Assembly: GCA_001689515.1 (NCBI GenBank)
Contig: LUJR01000035.1
Coordinates: 36,208 to 100,207 of the forward strand
DNA: 64,000 nucleotides
DNA from: Bacteroidales bacterium M7
Lineage (GTDB): Bacteria > Bacteroidota > Bacteroidia > Bacteroidales > Muribaculaceae
Reading direction: 5' to 3'
Numbering within the stretch: position 1 is the first letter of the stretch; every line of letters starts with the position of its first letter. Positions 16,737 through 28,300 of the stretch are shown piece after piece. The notes under the pieces are model-generated. The model saw only the letters and a program-made list of their open reading frames with translations, did no database searches and had not been told where the DNA came from. The translations under genes and the position numbers were made by a program.

Positions 16737-18050
16737 ATGGCTACATTAAAGATTTACAATGATATAGTCGATGAAGAACAGAAGCTCTGCATGGCTGATT
16801 GGGGAGCGCCGGAAGGCGTATGCTTCAAGGACGTGAAAGAGTTCATCGAATCCATTCCGGAAGACGATAACGTCATTGATATTCGGCTGCATTGTTGCGG
16901 TGGCGACTGCGGCGAAGGCTGGTCCATCTATGACGCACTTCGCGCTTCCGGCAAACAGATTTCTGCTACGGTCGAAGGGGAATGTTCGTCTATCGCTTCA
17001 ATCATTCTGCTTGCTGCACCCGCTGAGCGTCGCTTCGCACACAAAAATATCCGTATGTGCCTGCACAATCCGGCCTATGAGTATCTGATGACCGATATGC
17101 CCCTGCGCTATACGCCGGACAAACTCGATGATCTGATTGAAGACCTCTCGGTGCAGTCAAAGGCTCTTCGTGAAGAGCAAGACCGCATTCTTGACCTTTA
17201 TGTCGAACGCACCGGAGCAAATCGCAAGGCCCTCCAATCCTTGATGGACAAAGACACATTCATTGACGCCGAGCGCGCGCAGGAACTTGGCTTTATCTCC
17301 CACATACTCGTACCTACAACCGCTCACAGGACAAAACGCAATAAGAATTCAAAACTCAATAAAAATCGTATGGCAAAACCCCAAAACTCCCGCAGAACCG
17401 CTGCTAAGCAGCCCTCCGCTTTCGCACGGTTTCTCGCGAAGACTGGCCTTGCACGCATGAAAGACCAGGTTGTAACCGCCGCTGATGGCAGCGAGTTTAC
17501 AGTTGAACGCGAGGATGGTGACCCTCAGATTGGCGACAGCGCCTATCCTGACGGTAACTATATCCTCGACGACGGCACTGAAATCGTCGTAGAAGGCGAA
17601 CGCATCACAGACATCATCGACCCTGTGGAGGACAACACTGACGATGATCCCGACCCCCTCGCTTCCGCTAATGACCCCGAAGAAATCCGCGAACTCATCG
17701 CAGAGCTTCAGGGTCGCCTGAAAGAACTCGACCCCGACGCGGCCCCCGAAGAGAACGCACCTCAGGTTGAAGAACTCCAGCAGACTGTTGACGAGCTTCA
17801 GAAAAAGGTTGAGGAGCAGGAAGTGGAACTCAAGAGCGCCCGTCCCATCGTCGCAAAGGTCAACCGCGCCGGAGGAATGTCCTGGCTCGACCAGACTCTC
17901 GGCATGCGTTCCACTTACACTCCTCAGAACCGTCGTTTCGTTGCTCACGGTGCTCCCGCCGGCCAGCAGGCTCCCCAGTCCAAGACCCGCGATGCAATCA
18001 ACAAACGCCGCGAAGCTGTAGCCGCTAAACGCGAACAGCGCAGAAAGTAA
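16737..18050 (+). CDS. ClpP-like head maturation protease fused to a scaffold-like tail
   Basis: Residues 1-200 form a ClpP/S49-type protease domain: the catalytic serine is in GECSSIASII (Ser85 by alignment with GxASxxA) and the histidine in MCLHNP (His110). The acidic segment DTFIDAERAQELGFI matches the third catalytic region. Residues about 210-437 are charged, with an acidic stretch and a coiled coil (QVEELQQTVDELQKKVEEQE), as in scaffolding domains that the protease later removes. It is the first gene of the head/tail operon and precedes the capsid gene by 33 bases. Confidence 0.85.
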   Translation: MATLKIYNDIVDEEQKLCMADWGAPEGVCFKDVKEFIESIPEDDNVIDIRLHCCGGDCGEGWSIYDALRASGKQISATVEGECSSIASIILLAAPAERRFAHKNIRMCLHNPAYEYLMTDMPLRYTPDKLDDLIEDLSVQSKALREEQDRILDLYVERTGANRKALQSLMDKDTFIDAERAQELGFISHILVPTTAHRTKRNKNSKLNKNRMAKPQNSRRTAAKQPSAFARFLAKTGLARMKDQVVTAADGSEFTVEREDGDPQIGDSAYPDGNYILDDGTEIVVEGERITDIIDPVEDNTDDDPDPLASANDPEEIRELIAELQGRLKELDPDAAPEENAPQVEELQQTVDELQKKVEEQEVELKSARPIVAKVNRAGGMSWLDQTLGMRSTYTPQNRRFVAHGAPAGQQAPQSKTRDAINKRREAVAAKREQRRK

Positions 18051-18083
18051 ATCAATCACCACGTAACAATTTAATCAAACAAT

Positions 18084-19148
18084 ATGATTAACTGGAATCA
18101 ATTTACCGTCGACAACGGGGCGATTACTGACCTTCGGGAATTGCTCTTTCTCACGGTGTACGATGATCCCGACATTGACCTTACGGTCAAAAATGAAACC
18201 GGTGTAACAAACGGTAAGAAACTCGGGTACATCGACAGCATGGGCGATGTCGGCGAGGCACGCAGTGGCTGTGACCCCCAATACAGCAAAGTAAATGTAA
18301 CCGGCATTCAGAAGGAGTGGGAACTCGGCGACTGGGAAATCGCTAAGGAAATCTGCTACGATGAGTTGGAAAACACCATCGCGGAAGATTCGCTCAACAC
18401 CGGCACCGACCGCGCTTATCTCCAGGACACCCCCTACTGGGATCAGATTCTTATGCCTCTTCTCGAGAAGGCTATGAAGGAAATGTTCTGGCGTATCGTG
18501 TGGTTCGGTGACAAGGACGCGAAGAATATCGCTGACGGTGGTATCCTCAAAGCCGGTATCAACCCAAAACTGTTCAACATGTGCGACGGTCTGTGGAAGC
18601 GTCTTCAGGCGATTATCGCAGCCAATCCCAACCAGCATACGGAAATCGCTGCAAACGCTGCTACCGCATACCTCGACCAGAAGAACGGAATTCTCGTCCC
18701 CGGTACTGCCATCAAGATTTTCGACACCCTGCTTGCTGATGCAGACTCTCGCATCTTCGACAAGCCCGGCTCGGCTATCTTCTGCACGAACTCCATGTTC
18801 AAGGCACTCCGTACCGACCTTGTGGAACGCTATGGCAAGACCACAATGCCGTTCGAGAACGTTGCCACCGGTATCACTCTTTCGGAATATGACGGCCGTA
18901 CCATTATCGCCCTCGACATTTGGGACCGCATGATCAAAAAATACGAAGACACCGGAACAGCCCTCAACTGCCCCCATCGTGCCATTGTCTGCTCCCCCGA
19001 CAACCTTTTCGTCGGAACGAACGACAAAGACAAGATTGCTTCGCTCAGTGTTCACTTCAACGATAAGGACCGCAAGAACTACATCTACGCCGCATCGAAA
19101 ATCGGCACTCTCGTAGGTGAGGACGAGCTCGTCCAGATCGCTATCTAA
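18084..19148 (+). CDS. Major capsid protein
   Basis: The 354-residue protein directly follows the protease/scaffold gene, where an HK97-fold capsid gene is expected, and its size fits. Recognisable are a central helix-rich part (PLLEKAMKEMFWRIVWFGDK), a P-loop-like strand segment (AIFCTNSMFKAL) and a C-terminal stretch (GTALNCPHRAIVCSPDNLFVG) of the kind seen in Bacteroidales phage capsids. Identification rests on position, length and general resemblance. Confidence 0.8.
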   Translation: MINWNQFTVDNGAITDLRELLFLTVYDDPDIDLTVKNETGVTNGKKLGYIDSMGDVGEARSGCDPQYSKVNVTGIQKEWELGDWEIAKEICYDELENTIAEDSLNTGTDRAYLQDTPYWDQILMPLLEKAMKEMFWRIVWFGDKDAKNIADGGILKAGINPKLFNMCDGLWKRLQAIIAANPNQHTEIAANAATAYLDQKNGILVPGTAIKIFDTLLADADSRIFDKPGSAIFCTNSMFKALRTDLVERYGKTTMPFENVATGITLSEYDGRTIIALDIWDRMIKKYEDTGTALNCPHRAIVCSPDNLFVGTNDKDKIASLSVHFNDKDRKNYIYAASKIGTLVGEDELVQIAI

Positions 19149-19161
19149 ACCCTGATTCAGT

Positions 19162-19758
19162 ATGGCTACAGAAAGTTGCGATTATCAGTTAGCTGCCGAT
19201 TTGGCGGCTAACTGTACCGTGAAACCCGTTAAGGGTATCAAATCCCACGGTTACATTATGAACTATGACGACATCGATTTTGAAGCCACGACTCGTGACC
19301 CTACAAACCCGAACATCGTCAAGGCTCTCATTCTGAAAACCGGCGCCAAGGCTTACAAAATGTATGTACCCGGCAAGAGCCCTTACACTGGCACGAAAAA
19401 GTCAATGGTAGCCGGAACATATCGAAACCGATTCAACAAGGACGTTTCCGTCGTCATTCTCGACAATGGCCCCGATGTATCTCACAATATCATCGACCAG
19501 CTTGCCAACGGCACATTCGTGGTGGTACTTGAAAACAAGTTCGCCGGTGCTGACGGGAAGAACACCTATGAGATTTATGGTCTGGAGTCCGGACTTACGG
19601 CAACAGCCCTCGACGACGACAAATACTCCGATGACACCGAAGGTGGTTGGCTCGCCACACTTCAGGAAGAGAACGCACCGACTTCTGGCATCTTCCTCTT
19701 CGGAGAATCATTGTCCGCAACCCGCACAGCCCTTGCCTCACTCGTTAGTGGCTCATAA
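19162..19758 (+). CDS. Structural protein, possibly tail tube or head decoration
   Basis: A 198-residue beta-rich protein 13 bases after the capsid gene (IVKALILKTGAKAYKMYVPG). Size and position fit a tail-tube or head-decoration protein. No membrane segment or signal is present. Confidence 0.55.
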   Translation: MATESCDYQLAADLAANCTVKPVKGIKSHGYIMNYDDIDFEATTRDPTNPNIVKALILKTGAKAYKMYVPGKSPYTGTKKSMVAGTYRNRFNKDVSVVILDNGPDVSHNIIDQLANGTFVVVLENKFAGADGKNTYEIYGLESGLTATALDDDKYSDDTEGGWLATLQEENAPTSGIFLFGESLSATRTALASLVSGS

Positions 19759-19766
19759 ATCTGCCT

Positions 19767-20591
19767 ATGGGAAGCTACGAAAAGACAATGGCTGACCTTT
19801 CTGAGATGAAAAGCCGTTTCCAAAGCGGCTTTTCTTCTTCGGATAGGATTCTGCTTGATAGGCTACATCGGCTTATCTACGGCTCGGAAATAACAAATAC
19901 GGGCTGTAGCGATTGTTACCGGGACGCTTATGTAATGATTTACAACAAACTTAAAACTGACAAAGAAATGCCGAAATCACCCAACTATATCCTGAAGGGC
20001 GGAGCGTTAATCCATCCTGTCGGGACTTCTCGTTTTTACACCAATCCTCTGCCTTCAGACGACATCGCCGAAGAATTCCTCAGCAAGTTCCCGCATGAGG
20101 TAAATAAGTTCGCCCAACTCCCGGTTGACTGGGAGGATCGAGTGGCTGCCTACAAAGCCCGCAAAGCAGAGGAGGCACGAGCCAAAGCGGAAGCCGAGAA
20201 AAAAGACACGGGAGAGAATGCTCCAACCGTTAACGACGGCGAAGCAGAAGAACTCAAGACCTCGCTTATTGAGGCGGGGCAGCAGATTGAGTCGCTGCGC
20301 AATGACAAGGAGGAACTGACATCCAAAGTCAAAAATCTTACCGAGGAAAATGCCGAATTGACTCAGAAAGTGGAAGCACTCAATGGACTCCTCGCAGAAA
20401 GGACCGCAATCGAAGCCTCCGGTGAAAACTTCGAATCCGAAGAGGTAAACAATCTTCAGATGGAGTTGGCAACCGCAAAAGCAGAACTGGAAGCGGCCCA
20501 GGCTGAAAATGAACAGCTCAAACTCGACAACCGCGCTCTCAAAGCCGCAAACACCCGCCTGAAAAACAATAGCGCGAAAGACGCTGAATAA
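19767..20591 (+). CDS. Coiled-coil phage structural-operon protein
   Basis: Residues 1-130 are a mixed domain with a CSDCYRDAY motif near residue 47 and a segment (ILKGGALIHPVGTSRFYTN) that looks like a small beta domain. Residues 140-274 are an almost continuous charged coiled coil. The bipartite layout resembles adaptor or completion proteins. An ATG eight codons in (MADLSEMK) is an alternative start. Confidence 0.6.
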   Translation: MGSYEKTMADLSEMKSRFQSGFSSSDRILLDRLHRLIYGSEITNTGCSDCYRDAYVMIYNKLKTDKEMPKSPNYILKGGALIHPVGTSRFYTNPLPSDDIAEEFLSKFPHEVNKFAQLPVDWEDRVAAYKARKAEEARAKAEAEKKDTGENAPTVNDGEAEELKTSLIEAGQQIESLRNDKEELTSKVKNLTEENAELTQKVEALNGLLAERTAIEASGENFESEEVNNLQMELATAKAELEAAQAENEQLKLDNRALKAANTRLKNNSAKDAE

Positions 20592-20602
20592 ACTCCTGAT
20601 GC

Positions 20603-21805
20603 ATGAACATCAACAATGTCCGACGCTCTCCTGAAAGACTGACAAATGTCTATTGGAGCACCCTCAACATACAAGCATACGGTAGGGATAATCTTTATCC
20701 CCAGCGTATGCTCAATCTTATATTGAATAGTCCGACCGGCGGCTCGTGTTGCGAACGTTACCAGACATTCATTGAGGGCAACGGGCTTAACGATACCGAG
20801 TTTTCGGAATACATCGTTAACCGGGCAGGCGATACTGTTGATGACATTTATAGCCTACTGGCTAAAGACATGGCACTCTACCACGGCTTCGCACTCCATG
20901 TCAATTACAATTTGGCGTGTGAGATTGTGGAGTTGAACCATATTCCATTTCAGGACTGCCGTTTGGAAGAGGAAACAGAGGGCGGCCAAGTAACCTACAT
21001 CAACGTTCACCCCGATTGGACCGGGCATAAAACCCGCAAGGGCAATAAGATTCTCGTTGACAAAAAGCACGTCGATAAAATCTACGTGTTCAATCCCATA
21101 AAAGAGGTTGTGTTATCACAAATCGTGGCTTCCGGTGGCATTGACAAATACAAAGGGCAGATCCTTTGGTTCTCAATGGACGGCCGTTTCGAGTATCCCA
21201 AGCCTATCTACGACAAGGCGGTCACAAATCTTTCAACTGACGAGGGTCTTGATAATGTGAAGTATCGCAACACGCGAAATAACTTCCTTATGTCAGGTAT
21301 GCTCATGCGTCGCAAGGGTACCGCGATGGGTCTTGATGATGATGGCAATGAGCGCGACGGTGGGTCAGTTAGCGATGACGATTTCTCCAAGAATCTCGAC
21401 ATATTCCAAGGTGATGTCAATGCCTGCTCAATCATAGACATCACATATCAAGCGGAAGAGGATAAACCTCAATTTGTGCCGTTTGAAGCAACCAATTTCG
21501 ATAGTAAGTTCGATTCAACCGAAAAGAGTACAACCGAAAGAATTTATTCTGCCTTTGGGCAAGAAGTATTCTACTTGATTAGAAGCGGCAAAACGGGATG
21601 GAGCGGAACCGTGATTGCAGAAGCCTACGAATACTACAACTCGTATGTCGCTAAGGAGCGTCGAGCAATCTCACGAGCAATAAAAAGAATATTCGACCAC
21701 TGGTTCGAGGTCGTCAACCGTAGCGAAGACTATACAGTACAACCACTGGTCTATGTAACTAACGAATCTAACAAGAGCGATGGAGCACATAATAACCCCG
21801 AGTGA
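20603..21805 (+). CDS. Portal protein
   Basis: The 400-residue protein has features of phage portals: a stem-domain helix pair near the C terminus, FQDCRLEEE with a following beta wing, and a C-terminal helical crown (YVAKERRAISRAIKRIFDHW). Portals form a dodecameric ring through which DNA is packaged. Position between capsid and connector supports this. It overlaps the next gene by 26 bases. Confidence 0.75.
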   Translation: MNINNVRRSPERLTNVYWSTLNIQAYGRDNLYPQRMLNLILNSPTGGSCCERYQTFIEGNGLNDTEFSEYIVNRAGDTVDDIYSLLAKDMALYHGFALHVNYNLACEIVELNHIPFQDCRLEEETEGGQVTYINVHPDWTGHKTRKGNKILVDKKHVDKIYVFNPIKEVVLSQIVASGGIDKYKGQILWFSMDGRFEYPKPIYDKAVTNLSTDEGLDNVKYRNTRNNFLMSGMLMRRKGTAMGLDDDGNERDGGSVSDDDFSKNLDIFQGDVNACSIIDITYQAEEDKPQFVPFEATNFDSKFDSTEKSTTERIYSAFGQEVFYLIRSGKTGWSGTVIAEAYEYYNSYVAKERRAISRAIKRIFDHWFEVVNRSEDYTVQPLVYVTNESNKSDGAHNNPE

Positions 21806-22292
21806 AATAGTTAGTCTCGGCAGACCAATAGGTAAAGTTGATGACGAAAAGTTGATCGCATACATTACCGAAGCGGAACAGATGAACATCAAACCGGCTT
21901 TGGGCGATGAACTTTTCCTCAATATTCTCAAAGAGGGAGAAACGAATGATCTGTACAAAGTTCTGCTTAACGGTGGCACATATAAGGATTCTTCTGAAAA
22001 CCTCCACTCATTCGTAGGACTCAAGACAACATTGTCATACTTCGTATATGCTCAAAACGTGATGACTGGAGATTTTCAGTCAACCCGGTATGGCATGAGG
22101 CTGAAAGACGGGGACTATTCCAGTGCCATAAGCAGCAAGGAGAGATCTGATTGCTATAACAATGCCCTCGAAGTAGCCAACCATTATTTGAGCGAGTGTC
22201 TGGCATTCTGCAAAGCCAATGGACTCTTAGGAAATCGTAAAGGCCGCAAGGTTCTCTCGACCGGCGGCTGCACCATTCGTAAAATCGGATAA
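21780..22292 (+). CDS. Head-tail connector-type protein
   Basis: A 170-residue helical protein (ITEAEQMNIKPALGDELFLN) resembling the head-tail adaptor family of Bacteroidales phages (DUF6712-like). The start overlaps the portal gene and the tail gene starts 11 bases on. The position fits an adaptor ring below the portal. Confidence 0.7.
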   Translation: MEHIITPSEIVSLGRPIGKVDDEKLIAYITEAEQMNIKPALGDELFLNILKEGETNDLYKVLLNGGTYKDSSENLHSFVGLKTTLSYFVYAQNVMTGDFQSTRYGMRLKDGDYSSAISSKERSDCYNNALEVANHYLSECLAFCKANGLLGNRKGRKVLSTGGCTIRKIG

Positions 22293-22303
22293 AAAACACC
22301 GTT

Positions 22304-25300
22304 ATGGGACTCAATAGTAAAACCAATCTCAAAAGCCAGGCCGACCTTATCCGATATGAGGATGGCGAGGGCAAGAACACGGCGGAACGAGTCGGTAAAC
22401 TTCTCTCGGAGATAATAGAGAATACCGATCAATCTCTGACGACAGAAACGAATGCCCGTGTTCAGCAGGATAATATCCTACAACAAACTGCTTCAACGGC
22501 ATCAAGCATTGCAAATACGGCATACAATGAGGCCAAAGAGGCCAAGTCAAAGGCCACAACAGCGCAAAGCACCGCTGATACAGCCAAGGCGACGGCTGAT
22601 GCCGCAAAGAAGGTAACCGATACCAAAGGTTTACCTGGTGGGTTAGCAACTCTTGATTCAACCGGCAAAGTTCCGGCATCACAACTTCCTGGATACGTTG
22701 ATGATGTTGTGGAGTTCAATGCCTTTGTGGAGGATGTGACCCCTCAGATAGCTTCTATCTCCAAGAGCTCCACCGACGCAGGGTGCATGGTGGTGTATAA
22801 TGCAGCCACCAATCGTTTTGTTTTAGCGGTTTCAAACCGCAATGTTGCAGTCGATGCCGATTGGGGTGCAGTTCTCAGACCTCAGAGGGTGGCGTCAACT
22901 CCTTCTACTGCTATTGTCGGAGGAGATTTGACGAAGGTTCAGGTTACCGACTACTGGAATATAAAAGATACCGGGATTACTCTCATATCCTCGGCATTTA
23001 TTTATTACAACAACTGGCTCGATGCTGATTCATTTGGAAAATACACAACAGATGGTCGAGTGCCTGAAGCCGGCAAAATCTATACGTGTACTTCCGAAAA
23101 CAAGACATTCCGTTGGAGTGGTACGGAGTTAATTGCCATAGGCTCCGACCTTGCTCTCGGCCATGTCGCCGGGTCTGCTTTCCCCGGCGATGAGGGTGCG
23201 CAGTTGAAAGAGCAGCAGGAGATGGCGAGTCGCCAAATCTATGACAACGCCCACCGTATTAACACAATCGGTATTCTTCCCGCAGACGGATATTGGGATG
23301 GAACCGACAAAGAGCCGACAAGTGGTGTTTGGCTCTGTCCTAATGGCGACGATGGGGTGTATTTCCGAAGTTTCGGAAATACTGACTTTTACGGAATTGC
23401 AGAAGAACTCTACAATTCGGATATTTACTACAACCCCGGCTGGCTCTATCGTTTGCCCGATGGTATATATCGTATCAACAATGACAAACTGGAGTCAATT
23501 TCCGGCTCGGCTGTTGGTAACACATACAATGCAACCGTAGAAATACCACTGCCAAGTGGAGAGTATTACTCGGATATCAACGCTGAAACGCAGACCCATA
23601 ACGTCCTTCAGGCTATTCTCAAAGAGGGAGTGGCCTCGCTCGGCTTGCAGATAACTTTCGCCATAGGTTCTGCTTCATGGAAAACTTATCAGTATGTCGG
23701 CCCGAATGTAACTGAGCCGCAGTTCCTAAGCCCCCAAAATTGGGTTGACCTTGCAGGTATGTCGGCCGGAGCAGAAGCGATTATCAACGTGGATGCCCTT
23801 TGCCCTCGATCCGTGGCCGGGTTTTATACCAAAGACACGGCTATTGACGCGATTCTCTCTGAGCAATCCAAATCAGGCATAACCTATGCAAAGGGAGGCC
23901 TCGTTATCACTTTCCGAGTTGAGGAATATAAGTGGGAGGCGTATCAGTTCACGGGCCAGCCTACGGACTTCGCAAGCAAAGACTTGTGGAAAGAGTTTGG
24001 CGGAGGTGGCTCTGTAAAAACCTCCGACAAGCCCGAAAAGGACGGAAAAGAGGCTCTCTCCACTGGCGGTGCATACGAAATACAGCAAGACAGTTTCGAC
24101 CATCTCGAAAGCGATCAGGACGCGGAAAACCATATCATCAAAGCGGTAAGCAAACGTGGCAATGAAATGGGCGAATCTATCAAAATACCCAAAAGTACAG
24201 GGTCAGGAACTGCGTCAGGGTCATCGCTGAATATATATCTTGAAAACCCTGCAATATATGCCGCGTTTGGATCTGACATCATTGCTCGCGCCGCCATTAA
24301 ATCCGTTACGTTTGATGGCAACGATGAAGTGCTTGGTGTCATTAGACGCTTGGAAATCATAGACGCGACCTCCGGACTTTCGTTGTGGAGTGAAAATGTC
24401 AATCAGAATTCCTCGACCTCTGCGACTAATTACACGTTCCAATTCGATTTTACCCCCTACTTCGCTGAGGCTGCCGCCAAAGATTTCACGATAGTGGCAT
24501 CAGATGCCGAAGGCAATATCAAGCGCCGTACTATCACAGTGACGGCCGTCGATGTTACCTGCACCTCTGTTCAAACCCTCAACTATACCTCAAGTTCCGC
24601 TCTCGAAGTCGGCGGTTCGACCAAGAACCTGCTGATGTATAAGTTCGCCAACAACGTATCAAAGCAGGGTGTCAAGGTATTTACCGAAATGTTCTATAAC
24701 GGTGAATGGAGAAGCCTCGGAGTGGCGACAATCACTGACAGTTACTCACACTCTATCTCCATCGACCCGTGCAATGTGTTCGGAGGAGGAGAACGTTTGG
24801 AACATGGCTCATATCCTGTTCGCGTATATGGCGAAGATGTTGCTTCCGGCGTTACTGGTAACACAATCTATTCCTCAATCATGTGCGTTGACTCCGCATC
24901 AAAGGAGCCAATCGTATCGTTACGCTTCAACGATGCCAACAATGGCGTTGTGCGACTGTATGACAATCTCGAGGTGGAGGTAGCAGCATACACGCCAGGC
25001 AAGAACTCCACGACTGCCGAAGTCTATGTCGATGGCAAGGAGATAACATCAGTTGACTGCCAAATCTCGCAGACATATCCCGTCCGCAAACAGATTCAGG
25101 GCTATGCAACCGACGGTAGCGCTACCATTGAGGTGTATGCCAAGAATGGCAACAGCCAAACTAATCCCATATCCGTAAGGGTTGTAGGATCTGCAATCAA
25201 CGCCATCATCAAAGAGGGCGCATTGTTTGGTTTTGACTTCTCTACACGAAGCAACTCAGAGCCGGACCACACCATTAGCAATAACGGCTACACAATGTCG

Positions 25301-28300
25301 GTCATCGGCTCAAATTGGTCGTCCAATGGCTTCGCCACGTACCTTGGTGAAAACTGCCTCCGTATCGCCGAAAATGTGAAGGCCCGGATAGAAAAGTACC
25401 AACCTTTTGGGTCTGCCGCTACCGAGCGTACCAATGGTATGGCTTTCCAGTTCGCTTTCGCCACAAACAACATCAAGGACGATACTGCAAAACTGATGGA
25501 GTGCTACGACCCCGATTCCGGCGTGGGCTTCTATGTGACCGGCAACGAGATTGTATTGCACTGCAAGACTGGTACGCCGAACAAAATCACTCGCTCTTTC
25601 AAGTGCGGAGAAAAGCATACCGTCGGAATTGTCGTTGAGCCCTCTACAATCACAGTTCGCCGTGGCACCACCGAATATGCTACAGTGAAACTCTACGTCG
25701 ATGGTGAGGAAATCGGCGCGATTGGCTATGTTGCCAACTCTGGTGCAATTCTCAATACTAAGAACATTTCTTTTGATGGAACAGACGGCGATTTCTATCT
25801 ATACTACACACTCGCCTATGACAGTTACTATGAGTGGGCGCAGGCTTTCCAGAACTATCTCTGCAAACTGACCGATACCGAAGCGATGATTGCTGAGTAC
25901 GACAAGGAGAACGTACTCGACAATCAGAACCGACCCTCTATGAGCTTGCTCAAAGAGAAAGGTATTCCATATTATGTGGTTGTTGCTCCGCAAGCCACAT
26001 TCGACAGCTTCGACGGCGACATCGACACCAAGCAGAACTTCAAGTGCACGCTGTTCTATTTCCACCCGACAATGCCGTGGCGCTCTTTCAAGGCAGAGAA
26101 TGTCCGCTGGCGCCGTCAGGGTACGACCTCTGCCAAGCGTCCTATCAAGAATGACCGCTTCTATCTCCAGAAAGAGAAAAACTGGAAAATCACGGCACTC
26201 AATCCCGAATACACCAATGCTGACGCACTCAAAACCTACGAACTGTTCAACATTGGCTATGTGCGCGTGATTGAGCACTCCATTCCAGTTGCTATTCTCA
26301 CTGTTAAGGTCGACTACTCGGACTCATCAATGGCGAACGACTGTGGTGTCTGCGATATGATGAACGCCACATTCCGTGCCCTCGGCTCGAACTTCCTTAC
26401 TCCGGCCCAGCGCGCATTTGATGGCACATGGGAGAAGAAAGGTGTCACTGTAACCGGGCTTGAAATGAACCACTCCACGGCAAACCACCCCGTGGCTGCT
26501 TTCCGAGCCACATCAGACTCACTCGCTGATGCTTGGTTCCACGCCCGTGGCAACTGGAAAGAGGACAAAGGCGAGCAGGTCGCACTCGGTTTCAAAGACA
26601 CTCCTGGTTACAACAAGGGGTGTATGAACTACGGCGATTTCATTGAGTTCTTCGGCAAGCCCCAATATGACAATGCAGGCAAATACACCGGGCAGGAAAC
26701 TCTTGATGAAATCATGGCCCGTTTCAAGACTACCGAAGGACTTGACACAAGCAAGCCCTATATCCTCTCGCAATATTGCGGCCGCGACTATCGTATCATG
26801 CGGTTCAGTGGCGGCGAGTGGGCCCGCTCGACTGGCTCCATGAAGCAGATCAACGGCAAGTGGGTTATAACCGGCGATGTCCTCAATCCCGTCAGCGGCT
26901 ACGAATTGATAACCTACGACGCCATGGACTGGTTTATGGGCGTCGGCTCAATAGATGATATGATGGCCCCGGTCAAGACTCAATCATCGTGGGTTTCCAA
27001 ACTCAACCTCGGCCAAGAAACATATCCGGCATGGACCCAGTATTTCGAGTGCATGGTGGACGACGACCAACTTCAGGAAGACCTCGCTATGGGCCGCAAA
27101 GTTCCTTACGAACTGTTCAATGTCCTCAAATTCTGCGATTCCTGCGACTACTCCAAGAAAGAGTTGTCAGCGACATGGAAGAAACTGTGGCGCGATAATG
27201 CGTGGAAGTACATGAGTATAGCCTCCCTTCTCGCTTACTACACGTTTACAGACTACCTTGCCGCCGTCGATCAGCAGGCAAAGAATATGCAGCCGATGTT
27301 CTTCCTTGAAGATGGTTGCTGGGTTGAGAATGGCGAATACCACTCGCCGTCCTCGATGGAGCCGTTGCGTATGTACTTCAACAAGGTTTATGACTGCGAC
27401 ACCTGCAATGGTAAGGATAATGACGGTGGTAATACCATACCTGCCGAACTTGACCCTGCCGAAGATGACAAGTGCTATGCCGGCCGTGGCTCAATCCTTT
27501 GGAACAATCTCCGTCGCTGCGACAATCAGGAAATGGTTGCCGATGCCGGAGGTGGCACACTCACGCTTCCGGGTGTTGTCGGTATGATGCGTACACTCCC
27601 CGAAGTTGACGGTATCGGTGCAGGTCCGTTCTCGCCCAAGGGTGCTATGTACTACTTCGTGCAGAAGCGCATTGAAATGTGGCCGAAGGTGGTATGTACC
27701 TACGACTGTGAGCGCAAGTACATCAAGTATTCGGAGATTTACACCGATATCTATTACTATGCCCTCCACGGTTCGGGCCGTCAGGCTCTGCCTCGCTTCA
27801 TTGAGCAGCGTTGGCGTATACGCGACGGCTACTATCAGACCGGCGACTTCAAAGACGCAAGCCACGTCCTCGGCGGCCGTATCGGTGCCAAGACTGGAGC
27901 AGTTATCCGCTTCCGTGCGGGTAAGTCCGGCTACTACGGTATCGGCAATGACGGTGGCAATGTGACGCAGGGTATGTACCTCAAGGCCGGAGAGCAGGGC
28001 GTGTTTACCGACTTCCAGCATGGCGATAACATCTTGCTTTACATCTATCAGGCCGACCAGATGAGTGAGATTGATCTCTCGCAAATTTCCATTGACCCGA
28101 ACTTCCAGTTCTCGCAGATGAAACTCGCCGAGAAGATTGTGATAGGCTCTGATATTCACAAGCAGGCGTGGAGGCTGTCGCCGGGTAACACTGGATTCCT
28201 GACAAATATGAACCTTGGCGATCTGCCGTTCCTCAAACACCTTGACGTGCGAACCACCGAGGTAACGACTATCAATGCCGCCAAGTGCCCTCGACTGGAA

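Noticed and set aside
17349..18062. Minus-strand frames opposite the protease and capsid genes (17,349-18,062 and 18,075-19,055)
   Set aside because: Mirror frames of well-supported plus-strand structural genes.
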